From Adiantum capillus-veneris (Eukaryota; Streptophyta; Polypodiopsida; Polypodiales; Pteridaceae): a stretch of DNA of 64,000 nt. The stretch spans positions 132,121,182 to 132,185,181 of the forward strand of contig CM043967.1 of NCBI GenBank assembly GCA_014529385.2, in the 5' to 3' direction. The position numbers and the translations under genes were made by a program. Numbering within the stretch: position 1 is the first letter of the stretch; every line of letters starts with the position of its first letter. Of this stretch, positions 1 through 12,182 are shown piece by piece. The notes beneath the pieces are model-generated. The model was not told the DNA's origin and searched no databases. It worked only from the letters and a program-made list of their open reading frames with translations.

Positions 1-1477
1 ATTTTGAGATTGTTTTGATAGACAAAATAGCCTTGACAAAAAAAATAGGCGTTAATTTTACGCCTTGACCTGAGGCTAGATCCCACTTCAAAATCACTAC
101 ATCTCTAAGTTTTTTTTTTAAAAAAACATAAGCACATAAAATTGAATTAAAAAAGCACCCTTAAGCTCTACACCCTAAGCTTTAGATCCCTATGCTCTAC
201 ACCCCACTTTAAAAATTCTACATTTTTAAGCTCTAGAGCTCTTTTTATAAATTTACAACAGTAGATCCGTAAGTTGTAAATCCCACTTTAAAAGCTTTAA
301 AGTTCTAAGTCCTAAAACTCTAGTGTCTCGGGGTGACCCTCCCCTTACTTGTGAATCCATGTAACATTTTCACTTTCTTTAATTCAAAGTTTTACCTTCT
401 AATAAAAAAAAACTATAGGTACTCATTGGATCATCGGAGACTTTACTTTAAAAGTTCTACATCTTTAAGTTCTAAACTTAGCTTTAAAATCTCTAAAAAT
501 AAAAATAAAAAATCTTTAAAGGTTAAAGCCCTAAATGATAAATTCCTTCCATAAAGTTTTAACTAACAAAAATGACAACTTTAGTCTATTGCCTCAAGTT
601 TCAAGGGGTGAACCAAATTCTCAAAATGAAAAGGTGGGTAAAAGAACTTCTTATATTTCAAAATGAAAAGATGACTCTTGGGATTTGTGGAACCTCTAAG
701 GTTTTATTTCATGCTTCCAAAGCCATTGGGCAACCCAAAATCTTTTCCTTGATATATGAGAGTTCATTTCATATTTCAAAACTCGAGACATGTCGATCAT
801 TAGATTTACACAATTCATTTCAATGAGTGCCCACTATCTTATTTCAACCAATCAATATTTTTAACCTATCAAAAAATGCTTAAAAATACAACTCAACTTT
901 TTTCCTATTTTAGTCAGCAAAAAGAGAAGGCAATGCTATAGCCTTGCCCTTTGGGCAAGCCAAAAATCACTCATGAGAGCACAACATAATAAACTTGAAA
1001 GATTTACTCATTATGTTTCTATTTATCTTCCAATCGTTATGACACATTTCCAAATGAACAAAAAAATCTAGTCATGACATATAGTGTTTTTTTAAACATC
1101 TAAAAATAAAATGTTATATTTTTAAAATAATAATCTTCTCTTTTTAATATCAAAAAGGGAAACCATCACTAGGGCCTCCCTCCAAAGGGTAGGCCAAAAG
1201 ACCTATTGTGCATCACAAACTGCTCCTGCCACTATAACTACCAATGCTGCCTTGATTTTGTCGTCCCCATCTCATTTTCCTTTTTGCTGCCCTCATCTTA
1301 TGCATGCACGTGCCTTTTTCACGGTCTTTCCAAGCCATCCTTCTCCTTTTCATTTCAATTCAATTTTAGCTTTATTTTTTCCACCCTTTCTTTTCTCTTT
1401 AGTTTCGCAATATCATCTTCCTATGATTCCCTCAATCGAATCTCTTTAAGGGAGGAAGGAGGCCAAAAAGTAGAGGG
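1..1477. other. AT-rich non-coding DNA with degenerate short repeats
   Basis: No coding region is recognisable. The first 500 bases carry several degenerate copies of a phrase like CCCACTTTAAAA followed by TCTACATCTTTAAG (around 83, 202, 283 and 442), suggesting an old decayed repeat. The short open frames look like chance frames in A/T-rich or pyrimidine-rich DNA. Confidence 0.5.
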
Positions 1478-1723
1478 TGGTCAACGAGAGCTAGCTCAGC
1501 TAGTAGAGCAAGAGCCCCTTATATCAAAGGTCTTAGGTTCAAACCCCCTTGATAGCTCGTATGACATGTAGCCCTTAGGGGTTGTACTCTTAGTCCAAAT
1601 GATGGATTGGCCACCCTAACCCGGTTGAGATGACTCACCTTAAGAGTCGGGTTGCCTCCACCTACAAGGGTTGGGTGTGTGTGTCGTAATTTCAAAGTTC
1701 TACTCTCTTCAAAATAAAAAAAT
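1478..1723 (+). mobile_element. tRNA-derived SINE
   Basis: A tRNA-like head carries an A box at 1492-1509 (TAGCTCAGCTAGTAGAGC) and a B box at 1536-1546 (GGTTCAAACCC), spaced as in a Pol III type 2 promoter. It is followed by about 170 bp of unrelated body (1565-1710) and ends in an A-rich tract at 1711-1723. This head-body-tail order is that of a plant SINE. A true tRNA is unlikely because the segment does not fold back into a complete acceptor stem and the homology continues into a tail. Boundaries are approximate; no target-site duplication was identified. Confidence 0.6.
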
Positions 1724-2205
1724 AGGGAGTGTAAACTTTCAAGGAAAATTGGCAATGTACAAGGAGCCTATAAAACATCCATGGGGAAGATGGAGAGAGG
1801 TACATTATGTACATTGTACAAAGCTCCACGCAATGACTTGAATGGTATATTATACAAAGCTCGCGGCCCCACTATTGAATTGAATCCCCCACTAGTGAAT
1901 TGAATCGAAGCACAAGACCCACATGACTTCATGAGGCGTCTCCTTAACTAATGTCTTTTTTTTTTTGGCCTGGCCAAAGGGCAAAGGCCTTAGAGGTGGC
2001 TTTTCTTTTTGCTGGCTAAAAATACAATTTGTATTTTTGGGTGTGCATCATTGAAAGTCAGTGAGTGCACGTAGTGGGTGGGTAGGTGAAGAGGGTATCT
2101 ATTACATATATAATGCGGGGAGGGATTCCAGCCCCCCTCCCTACCACGTGTTCAGTGCTCCTTCACCCGGCCAACCCCAAGCCAGTGTTCCCTGCAACAC
2201 TGTCC

Positions 2206-2209
<4 letters not shown>
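1724..2209. other. Non-coding, nothing recognised
   Basis: No gene, RNA or mobile-element signature is seen apart from a T-run near 1951-1961. Confidence 0.5.

Positions 2210-2281
<72 letters not shown>
2210..2281. repeat. (GA)n microsatellite followed by poly-G
   Basis: About 36 uninterrupted GA dinucleotides run directly into a poly-G tract (about 2282-2291). Apparent proteins of alternating Glu-Arg or Leu-Ser here are translations of the microsatellite. Confidence 0.95.
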
Positions 2282-2283
<2 letters not shown>

Positions 2284-2503
2284 GGGGGGGGCAATCCCGT
2301 CGGCCGTACTAGTATGAATAATGATAGAATTATTGAGATTTTGCCAGGTTGTGGGTATCCTATGCAGGTGTCGATCATGGGGGTTCAGTTACCAAAGCTT
2401 GTTGTTGAGAAAAGAAAGGCTAGGGTTAGAATCCGTTTCATTTTCTCTTCATCTCTGTAGCATCTACAGCCATCTTTATTTGGGGCTCATGCATGCAATG
2501 TTG

Positions 2504-3558
<1,055 letters not shown>

Positions 3559-3880
3559 CAGTTTAAGGGTGTTCAAGATAATCCGGATAATTTACAAAGT
3601 CTTGCAATGATGATATATTTGTTCCATTGAGATTTTTTCTCAAATGGATTTTGGAACATATTCATGAGCAAGCTTCTTGTAGTGGGGTTTGGGGTGGGCA
3701 CAAGAGTATGAGATTGGGCTTAAATCATATTTTCCCACGCTTGTTTCATATCGTGGGGTGTTTTCGTATGGAGAGTTAAGGATGTTTAGGATCATTTAAG
3801 GCTTGTGATGATGATTTGCTTCTTCCATTGGGATTTTTTGCCGATGGTACTCAAACATACTCATGAGCAAGCTTCTTGCT
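3559..3880. repeat. Imperfect tandem duplication, about 212-bp period
   Basis: Two diverged copies begin near 3559 and 3771. Shared landmarks are the phrase CATGAGCAAGCTTCTTG, present in both, and the preceding TTCCATTG-GATTTTTT block. The divergence suggests an old duplication. Confidence 0.6.
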
Positions 3881-4718
3881 GGTTATTTTGACGGGTGGTA
3901 AGGTGGGCTAGAGAGTCTGAAACAAAATTTGGAGTTGATACTCTCATTGTTCTTGAAAGGAGGTTAAGGGTAGATTAAGTAATTATCTACGGTTCAATTT
4001 TGAGCCTTGAGCAACTCTAAAGCCCAAGAGAGCTTCCGTTGTTGTGTTCTTGGAAGTAAGGAAACACCTATTGTGATGCATGCTTTTGTTGAAAAGCTGA
4101 TTTGATTGTGAGGACGAATGGTTTATCTCAAGCTTGGATTTCGACCTTGAATCATTTTGAGAAAACAATAGATTGAGAATCAAATGTAGATCACATAAAT
4201 CTTAGTTTCTATTGGCTTAGTTGGGGTGCATTGTGGTATTAGATCTTTGTTAATTATAAAGGCAATTTATCTTTTGTTTTTGTTCAAAACCTTTAAGCAA
4301 ATAGGAATCTAGAATTCTGTTTTTGAGCTTTGTCTTGGAATGACGCCTCTTCTCTTCACGGTATTGTTGGAAAAATTATTTTGGTGGGCAGTTATAATTA
4401 TGATCAATGGCCCCTCTTCTCGTTCTCTTTGCATCTCTTTATTTCTCTTGTTATCTTTCTCTTGGCCACTAGCTTTAATCTTCTACCATGCAAGTGTCCT
4501 CTATACTCTCTCCCTATAATTATTTGTCACAAAGTTTAGGCACATTGATAATCAAGGCTATTTAAGAGTCTGTACCTCTCTCCATAGTTATCCATTTTCT
4601 TTTTGTATGCTTTAATGAAGGTAATGTTTACTCCCTCTCCCTCTCTCTTTCACACTCTTCCCTCTTTTTGAGGTGCAGTAAAGGTGATTTAGTATGGTCA
4701 CGTTTTCTCATATCTCCA

Positions 4719-4721
<3 letters not shown>
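3881..4721. other. Non-coding, nothing recognised
   Basis: A/T-rich DNA with pyrimidine-rich patches and no coding or RNA signature. Confidence 0.4.

Positions 4722-4778
<57 letters not shown>
4722..4778. repeat. (TC)n microsatellite
   Basis: Uninterrupted TC dinucleotides. Confidence 0.95.
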
Positions 4779-4781
<3 letters not shown>

Positions 4782-5079
4782 TGCCCCCTAAAAAAGAACT
4801 CATGGGTGGCTGTTGATTATATACTATCTTGTACTTGTCTTTTCCAAGATCTCCTATTAAAGAGCTTCACTCATTAAGATTATACTCCAAAGCACTCATA
4901 AAAGTTTGTTCTCTTAACTACCCAAACTTGGGTTATAAATAAGAGTCTTTGGTTCATTGTTACATTTATCATCAACTTTGTCATAAAATATAATATCTAA
5001 CTTTACCAAATGATTTTCTCATATAAAAATGATCATTTAATGTGGGAGAATAAATGGGAACAAGAGTTAGAATAGAAAC

Positions 5080-5283
5080 ATGTGCTTTTAGACCTATCTC
5101 AACACGGGACCAAAAGGAGAGATGGTTGCATCTCAATAGGTGTCCAAAAGGAGATGGTCTATCAAAGAGCAATGTGCAATAAGTGCTTCTAAACTTATCT
5201 CAGCAGGGGACCAAGAGGAGAGATGGTTACATCTCAATAGGGGTTCAAAAGGAGGTAGTCTATCAAAGAGCAATGTGCATCTG
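5080..5283. repeat. Minisatellite, 102-bp unit x 2
   Basis: Two adjacent copies about 102 bp apart share the anchors AGGAGAGATGGTT and CTATCAAAGAGCAATGTGCA. First of three different minisatellites packed into 700 bp. Confidence 0.75.
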
Positions 5284-5347
5284 ATGGAGCTTAAAAGACC
5301 TTAGGGTTAGCTTCATTAAAGACCTCCAATGGTTAGTGTTAAAAGTC

Positions 5348-5518
5348 CTTTGACCTTAAGCAAGCTAGGGCTGAGCTTGAGGTGGGAACCCAACCTAAAC
5401 TTGTCTTTGACCTTAAGCAAGCTAGGGTTGTGCTTGAGGTGGGAACCCGACCTAAACTTGCCTTTGACCTTAGGCAAGCTAGGGCTGAGCTTGAGGTGGG
5501 AACTCCACCTAAGGTGCT
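5348..5518. repeat. Minisatellite, 57-bp unit x 3
   Basis: Three copies start at 5348, 5405 and 5462, each beginning CTTTGACCTTA and containing GCAAGCTAGGG and GCTTGAGGTGGGAAC. The unit is 19 codons, so open frames persist through the array on both strands, giving false 60-80 residue repetitive proteins. Neither strand has a distinctive coding signature. Confidence 0.9.
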
Positions 5519-5559
5519 TGTCATGCTTGATGACTAAGGTACTTGAGGTACTTTTCATA

Positions 5560-5760
5560 CTTAATGAGGAAGTTTCTTGAGAAGCTTCCTATGCATGGGG
5601 GTAAAGATGCTTGAGTCAAAAAGAGACCCTACACACTTAATGAGGAAGTTGCTTGAGAAGCTTCCTATGCATGGAGAGTAAGATGCTTGAGTAAAAAAGA
5701 AACCCTACACACTTAATGAGGAAGTTGCTTGAGAAGATTCCTATGCATAAAAGTCTCAAA
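5560..5760. repeat. Minisatellite, 76-bp unit x 2.6
   Basis: Copies start at 5560, 5636 and 5712, each with CTTAATGAGGAAGTT and CCTATGCAT. The unit is unrelated to the two preceding minisatellites. Confidence 0.9.
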
Positions 5761-6938
5761 GTTAGGGGAATCTTTGACCTAACCGTCCACTCAGCCAAGG
5801 GGCACCCCTTTTCTAAAAGGGCACATGGGACTCTCACTAAGCTTAACCACATGGTGTGCTTGAATGCTTTTGGTTGGGCTAAAGAAGGGTCCAATGAGCT
5901 TCTAGTTTCATCCAAAAAAATATCTAGATAATTTCAAGCTCTCTCCCTCTCTCTAAGGGGTAAGGAGGACACTTGTCAAAAGACTACCCATGTACTTGAT
6001 TGCATGCTGCATGTGATTGGCTAGGGGGAGAGGGGTCCAATGAGCTTGCAACATGTGGAAAAGTTGCAACTCGCCCCAAGCAAGTAAGGGGGGTGCTAGG
6101 GGGATATACACAACACACACACTCATTTTGTGAATCCATTCTCACTTGGTGAAAGTTGAGGAACTCCACCTCCTTCTCCAAGCTTGTGAGAAGTAAGAGC
6201 CTACACCAACACTCTTGGCTATGGAATGCAAATCCAAGCAAGATCCGTGCTTCAATGCTTAAGCTTGTCATCTTCTCCATCGTCATTACTATGCTATTAT
6301 GTATGCTACCAAGAAGAGTGATGATAAGTGAGGAACTATTTCTTTCTCTTATGGAATGTTTCTTCTTCCTCTTCCCTACCCTCATTCCCGGGTAGCTTTC
6401 TCCACCTTCGAAGGTGTTTGAGGCCTTGGGACTGAGGCTTGGGATAGTTAATGCTTTCTACAAAGTTTATGTTATGCTTGTGATGCATGAAGTTTTCCAT
6501 CTTCATTGCATCACCTAGGTCACAAGGAACACAAAGATTGTATTGTACCAAGTCTCTCTTGATGGGAGAAACTATAATACAAATGCCTATTGGAGGGGGA
6601 ACTAGCTCCATATGAATCCAGTCCTCAACTATTGTTATGTTCTCTAAACTCTCTCTCTTGAAAAAGTATTGTTCATGTCAAGTTAACTAAGTACCATGTT
6701 TATGCTGCTACCATCAATTAAGTTCAGCCGCTATGCTCACAAAGTAATCTCTGAAAAGTGCTTCATCTAATTTCTTAATTCCTCTACTCTCAAAGTTCAT
6801 AGGCCATTTTCATTACAAGCTTTGCCTCGAGTATTCACCCTGCATTGTGCCTTATGTGCTTGCTATACCGTTAGATGAAACCATTGTAGAGCTATTCATG
6901 TTATCTACCTAAGCTTTATAGCTATTGTGTCATTAAGC
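5761..6938. other. Non-coding, nothing recognised
   Basis: An open frame on the - strand at 5984-6385 (133 codons) has no recognisable motif and an atypical composition; it is not called. Confidence 0.4.
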
Positions 6939-7374
6939 AAAATTTGGACTCACAAAGGGGTCCTTTAAGGAGTTTGACTTTACCTCTCTCTACCAAAACG
7001 GGCGCATGGATAAATTTTTGTAAACAAACTCCAAAGTTGGCAGAGGTTTGACAGTTAGAATGTCCTCTTCAAGCTCTGTCTACTAACATATAGCACGCCA
7101 TGAGATTCCTCATATGTTAGAGGATTCTTTTTTTGATTCACCTATGATGTGACAACTCTGTCGGAATCTAAGTGAATCAAAAAAAGAATCTTCTAAAATA
7201 TGAGAAATCTCATGCCGTGCTATATATCAGTAGATAGAGCTTGAAGAGGACGTTCTAACTATCAAACCTCCACAAAAATTGGAGTTTGTTTGCAAAAATT
7301 TATCCATGCACCCGTTTTGGTAGAGAGAGGTAAAGTCAAACTCCTTAAAGGGCCCCTTTGTGAGTCCAAATTTT
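6939..7374. mobile_element. Foldback (MITE-like) element with 202-bp arms
   Basis: The left arm (6939-7140) and right arm (7173-7374) are near-perfect inverted copies, both 202 bp, around a 32-bp spacer. The outer tips read AAAATTTGGACTCACAAAGG and its complement. There is no coding capacity. Long arms with a tiny spacer suggest a foldback or Mutator-type MITE. No clean target-site duplication abuts the tips, so the superfamily is unassigned. A diverged direct repeat (GTTATCTAC...AGCTTTA.AGCTA) flanks the element at about 6900 and 7410. RNA from either strand would form a roughly 200-bp hairpin. Confidence 0.8.
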
Positions 7375-7755
7375 TCCTAATGCTTATATGGTCGCTACTA
7401 GTCCTGTTATCTACTCAAGCTTTACAGCTACTCTCTCGGCTCTCAACCAATCCAATTTCTTTGCCAAATCTCTGAGATGGATTGTGAAATGACTGGTGTG
7501 ATACTCTTAATTGCATCTTTTGAATGATTTCTATTACTTGCTCAATCTGCAAATACACATCTTGACCTTAATTCTTTACTTGAATCTTGAGTTGTAAACT
7601 GTTTGTTTTTTGTGTAGATCTTTGTTCCAAGCTTCTTGAAAATGCCTCGAGCAGTAATTTTGTTGGCCAACCTGTTCATGGTCATTCTTCCCATGAGGTT
7701 GTGTAAGGTGAATTGAAGGACAATACTCTTCCATTGGGTGTTGCAGCTGGTGTGA
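7375..7755. other. Flank of foldback element and upstream part of Helitron relic
   Basis: No coding motif was identified with confidence. The stretch just before 7755 may be further decayed Helitron sequence, since the helicase relic begins mid-protein. Confidence 0.3.
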
Positions 7756-8769
7756 ATCTTGCTGAGAGCGCTCTCTCCCCTTGGAGGTGGACTTGAAAAT
7801 TGTAAAAAGGCCAAATTCTCAACATCGGAATGGTTGAAGAGAATGGGAAGCGCATTGATCAATGCACAAGAAATCACATCGCAACAAGCTTCATACATTC
7901 CACTTTCCTTGCCATTGCATAGCTCAAGAAGACAATTCGTATTCATCAATGCACATTTTGAGAGCCAGAGAACATTGTTGTTGAAGAGATGATCTATGTT
8001 GGTGGACACTCTTCAACCCAATGACACAAATATCTTCTTTGATGATATTGTGAAAAAATACACACATCGATTGGCTAGCCTTGTAAACTTATGTTTAGCA
8101 GAGTTTGCTAGCAACCACATTATGTTGCGAGGTACTCTCCACAAGTGTAAGAAGCCTCGAGTAATCAGGTACTCAAACTTCAATGTAAACAAAGACTCTA
8201 ACACTACCATGAACTTTGTCTATTGTATCTGCCATTCAATCACTGCAGTGAGACCTCCTTTGAAATTTTCTCACCCTCTTGGAAAGAAAAGTATGAGCTC
8301 AATATTATGACAATTACAAAGAACAAACAAAAATTCATAAGGCTAGAACTACCAACTTCAAGCTCCAAAAAACCCTCATCCAGTTGCCCATCGCAGACGC
8401 AAGATGGAGAGGTCTTCAATTATGAAATAAACCTTGATCTTCCAAACTCAAGAACTTCAACACGATCTTTGCCTCATCGTGCAATTAAACCAAGAGAAGC
8501 GATCACTCTATGATGACATCCATGCCTCATCGCGCAATTAAACCAAGAGAATCGATCACTCCATGATGACATCATAATCAAAAAACGCTTGCAACCGATT
8601 GAATTCATCCACTTATTCTTAATTGGAGGTACAGGGACCGGGAATACATTCACATTACGTGCCATAATACAAGGGTTGATTCGGCTTTACAACTTGGAGA
8701 TCAAAACCGATATTGAGCTTCCTACAGCATTGTTGATGGCATACACAGGAACTAGAGTGCTTCATTAGC
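7756..8769 (+). pseudogene. Helitron-type PIF1-like helicase relic
   Basis: Translation across frames shows pieces typical of the replication/helicase protein of Helitron rolling-circle transposons. At 7759-7992 there is INAQEITSQQASY followed by LPL and FVFINA. At 7996-8210 there is TLQPNDTNIFFDDIVKKYTH, then KKPRVIRYSNFNVNKDS. At 8585-8769 there is a helicase start with FLIGGTGTGNTFTLRAII. The last is a Walker A P-loop in which the usual Lys of GTGKT is Asn, so ATP binding would be lost. The frames are interrupted and the reading ends at a TAG at 8767-8769, well short of a full helicase. The antisense open frame at 7542-8009 is treated as a shadow. Family assignment rests on remembered motif similarity. 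Confidence 0.6.
8471..8575. repeat. 53-bp tandem duplication inside the Helitron relic
   Basis: Two copies of GCCTCATCG-GCAATTAAACC...GATGACATC start at 8471 and 8524. The duplication interrupts the helicase frame just before the P-loop. Confidence 0.8.
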
Positions 8770-8834
8770 CGCATTTGTATTGGATTAAAGTGAGTCCAAG
8801 AGTAAGAGAAAGCAAGAACCTAGAAGAGAAGCTT

Positions 8835-8837
<3 letters not shown>

Positions 8838-8881
<44 letters not shown>
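8838..8881. repeat. (GA)n microsatellite
   Basis: Uninterrupted GA dinucleotides. Confidence 0.95.
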
Positions 8882-8884
<3 letters not shown>

Positions 8885-9654
8885 GCTTTGTTTTCCACAA
8901 ATCTTGTTACCTCAAGTTGACATGGTCTTGTGTTCACAATGCCATGATCTACATGCCCCAACTTTGATAGGTCTAAATTTGTCCTTAGTTTTTAGATTGT
9001 ATTAATTTTTTGATTCAATCTCGCCCTATTGTATGCATTGTTGTCATTTGTGTAACTGTGGTAGTGTAATATGAAGATTCAACAAGAGAATATGTCCTTG
9101 AAGAAGAAAATGGAAGAAAGAAAGAGCTTGTTACCTTTCATCAAAACATATTTCCTTGTTTTTTGATTGATACCTTCCTTAATACAATACAGAAGCCCCA
9201 ATTTCGGTCAATGTACCTCGCAAAAGAACCATGCAGATGTTATAATTTTTATAAATAGATGATATGAGTCATTTAAAATATGTTCACGTTTAGATGTTGT
9301 CCGCTTTTTATGTTTGGGAAAAAAGGAAAACATGCAAGTCTTCTTGCAAGGGGAAGTTTGCACAATCCTCCCCAATTTTTATAATACAAGGGAATGTGCC
9401 ATTCCTATGGCAGCGTGCAATTTTCAGTGCATTCATTTCACAACGTTCTTAGTAATGAGTAAAGAATAGAGTGTTTTACGTACCTTCTATTTTGACATTC
9501 ATTTGTTGATTGTTCTAACCAACACGATGATATTGGATAAAGCTTTGTGAGTGAGCTTGCGCATATGCTTTCTGCATGCTCACATTGGTATATCTTGCAA
9601 TCTCACTGTGGATTCTCATATGTGTGAAGGTCTTATGTAAGACCACAAGCTTTC
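8882..9654. other. Non-coding, nothing recognised
   Basis: Between the Helitron relic and the PPR relic. No motif seen. Confidence 0.4.
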
Positions 9655-11720
9655 AAAGAGCTGACCAAACTGAAGGATGATCAGATGATGACATCAAGGT
9701 TGCATTTAGAGAAAGGCCTTCCCTTCACAATTAGTAAAAACAACCTAGAGCTTCCTTTCCATAGCCACGTTGGACATATCTTGAAATCAATGCGCTGTGG
9801 GAGACGGTATCACGGAGATGCCCATCATGAGATTTTTGCGCTTCTGTGAGGGAATAGCATTTGGCATACATAGCGATCAAAGATTCAACAAGAATGACAT
9901 CCTTCTCCATCAATGCGTTCCAATGGAGCACTCGGAGGATAGGAAGTCCTTCAAGCAATGTGCCCTCTGTTTCAGTGTCACCAATGCACCCTACCTTAAA
10001 CTACAATTTTCAGATAGACGCGAGTCCTTAAAGAGTAGTGGATCCCACCATTTGTCTCACAAAGAGTCTGCATGTCTTTGTCTTGTCATAAATTCTCTCC
10101 CACATGTGGGTGTTTTGCATTAGGCCATAGGCCTTCATGGTGCAAGCATAGGTGATTGAATTAGGAGAAAGGTCTTCCCTTTACATTTGGTTAAAACCAC
10201 TTAGAGCTTCCTTGCCATAGCCATGTTGTACATATCCTGTGGTCAATACATTCTAAGTGATAAAAGTCTAGAGAGAATAAACCAAAGTGTCACCAAGCAT
10301 GTCATTTTTCATATGGAAACAGGCCTTCCCTTTGCATCTAGTGTGTGTCTTTTCCACAACTGTGTTGGACATATAAGACGTGAGATTCAAGAAGCCCATC
10401 AAGAACGAATTTGTGCTTTTGTGAAGGTACTATATTTGGCATACATACTCACTAATGTGCTTCTTAAATCTATGTCTTTTTTAAGTAACCCGTTGTTGAA
10501 GAGCTCATTGTTTATCCTCCTGACTTGGTACAAATCCTTCCTCTGAACACTTGCATGTACTACAATGATCAATCAATACTCTCCAAGAAATGACTCAATA
10601 AACAATGTTGATGAGCTACCCTTGTGTTACATCAAAGAAAGAGTTCACAGCTTTCTTAATAAGATAGAGTTGGGTATCAAAATTCTATAAGAGTACTCCA
10701 AGAGCTTTCGGCTAGCGAGAAACCATCAAGATGAAAGTATATGTGACTAAATTTGGAGAGATATACTTGCTTTGCATCCGCTAAAAACAACCTAGAGCTT
10801 TTTATCCCTGCTCTTGTCGTGTGTATCCCCCAATCAGTGAATTCCAAGAGGGGAAAATCCGGACGGGAGCTCCTCAAGCATTTTTGTGCTTTCTCAAGTA
10901 CACCACATTTGGCATACATATCGACAAAGGCATTGCCAAGCACGACATCGTTTTTTAACAACAACCCCTAACTAACATTATTAGCCTGAATTTTTGTGCC
11001 CATATCAGCATGTTGTGTAGAGCCATATGCCGTCAAGATGCACGCATAGGTGATTGCATCTGCTAAACATAGACTAGAGCTTTCTGCCGTGGGGCAAATC
11101 GTGCAAACATTGCATTCCAAGAGTCCACACTCCGGATAGGAAGCTGAAAACAACCTAGAGATTTCTGGCCCTACTCCTGATGTGTGTATCTCGCAACCCG
11201 TACATTTTGATGCTTTGCATCCGCTGAAAACAACCTAGAGCTTTCTAGCCCTGGTCTTGTTGTGCAGATCTTGCAATCTGTGCATTCCAAGAGGCGACAT
11301 TCTAGACAGGGAGCTCCTCAAGCACTTTTTGTGCTTTCTCAAGTTCACCACCTTTGGATTACATATCGACCAAGGCATTGCCAAGAATGAAACCCTTTTT
11401 GACCGACAACCCCTGACTAACAATTTCAGGCTGAATTTTTATTGCTATATGAGAATCTTGCGTAGAGCCACATGCCTTCCAGATGTGCACAGACTAGAGC
11501 TTTCTCCTATGGAAAATCTTGCAATGGGTGCATTCCATAAGTCCACATCATGAAGAGGAAGCTGAAAACAGCATAGAGCTTTCTGGTCCTGCTCCTATTG
11601 TGTGTATCTTGCTACCATTGCATTTTGATGCTTTGCATCCACTGACAACAGCCTAGATTTTCTAGCCCTGCTCTTGTTGCGCACATCCTGCAATCAGTGC
11701 ATTCCAAGAAGCCACATTAA
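9655..11720 (-). pseudogene. Degenerate PLS-class pentatricopeptide repeat array, block 1
   Basis: Minus-strand frames repeatedly give PPR phrases: ESLIAMYAKCYSLTEAQK and ALISRYVQRGYGKEALGCF (9731-9958), a remnant with SMYAKYSTFTKAQ (about 10400-10470), and NDVVLGNAFVDMYAKCG followed by EKAQKCL (10677-10964). These are the L and S motifs of plant PLS-type PPR proteins, organellar RNA-binding and editing factors. Frames shift and stop every 50-100 codons, and no complete protein, transit peptide or C-terminal E/DYW domain is seen. The recurrence of near-identical DNA phrases such as GCATCCGCTGAAAACAACC (with variants) suggests array duplication after or during decay. Called as a pseudogene array, not separate genes. 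Confidence 0.75.
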
Positions 11721-12182
11721 GGATGTAATTATCCTAATTTGAACAATACAATCATTGTTATTCTTTATTCTTGAGATTGCAATGTTGTCGTCTTATAAGA
11801 TTGCAATAGTCATCTTTAACTTCCATTACTACTCTCTCAAGGGCAAGCCTTGTGATTTTATCACTTGTTTTTTGCAAAACTCACAATCATGAGTGATTGT
11901 ATTAGAATGTCAAAGAGAAAATTACAGATCACCCTCAAGCTCATGCCGAGCCTTGAGGTATTGAAATTACATCAAATTCAAGCTAACATACTATTAAGAG
12001 CACTGTCAAGTGCTCGAATGGCACGGGTCGCCCTGAGCCAGTCATTCGAGTTGTGACTTTTACCTATCACATATATAAGCTCCTCACTTTCTTATACAAT
12101 CACATAGAAGCTAGCCACATAAGGGTTGTTATCAAAGACACGGCAATTCGTAACCTTTCAGATATTATAAAAGACGCAAAAT
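11721..12182. other. Non-coding, nothing recognised
   Basis: A/T-rich DNA between the PPR relic and the LINE fragment. It may include the 3' part of that LINE. Confidence 0.35.

Noticed and set aside
1487-1570. Functional tRNA gene
   Set aside because: A and B boxes are present, but a complete cloverleaf with acceptor stem could not be traced and the sequence continues into a SINE-like body.
5316-5580. 19-residue repeat protein on either strand
   Set aside because: The 57-bp unit is a multiple of three, so every stop-free frame stays open. There is no start context, no distinct bias and no homologous motif.
6939-7374. MicroRNA precursor
   Set aside because: Arms of 202 bp with almost complete complementarity and a 32-bp loop are too long and too perfect for a typical miRNA. 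A foldback element fits better, though it may yield siRNAs.
7542-8009. 155-codon open frame on the minus strand
   Set aside because: The opposite strand carries Helitron helicase phrases over the same bases, so this is an antisense shadow.
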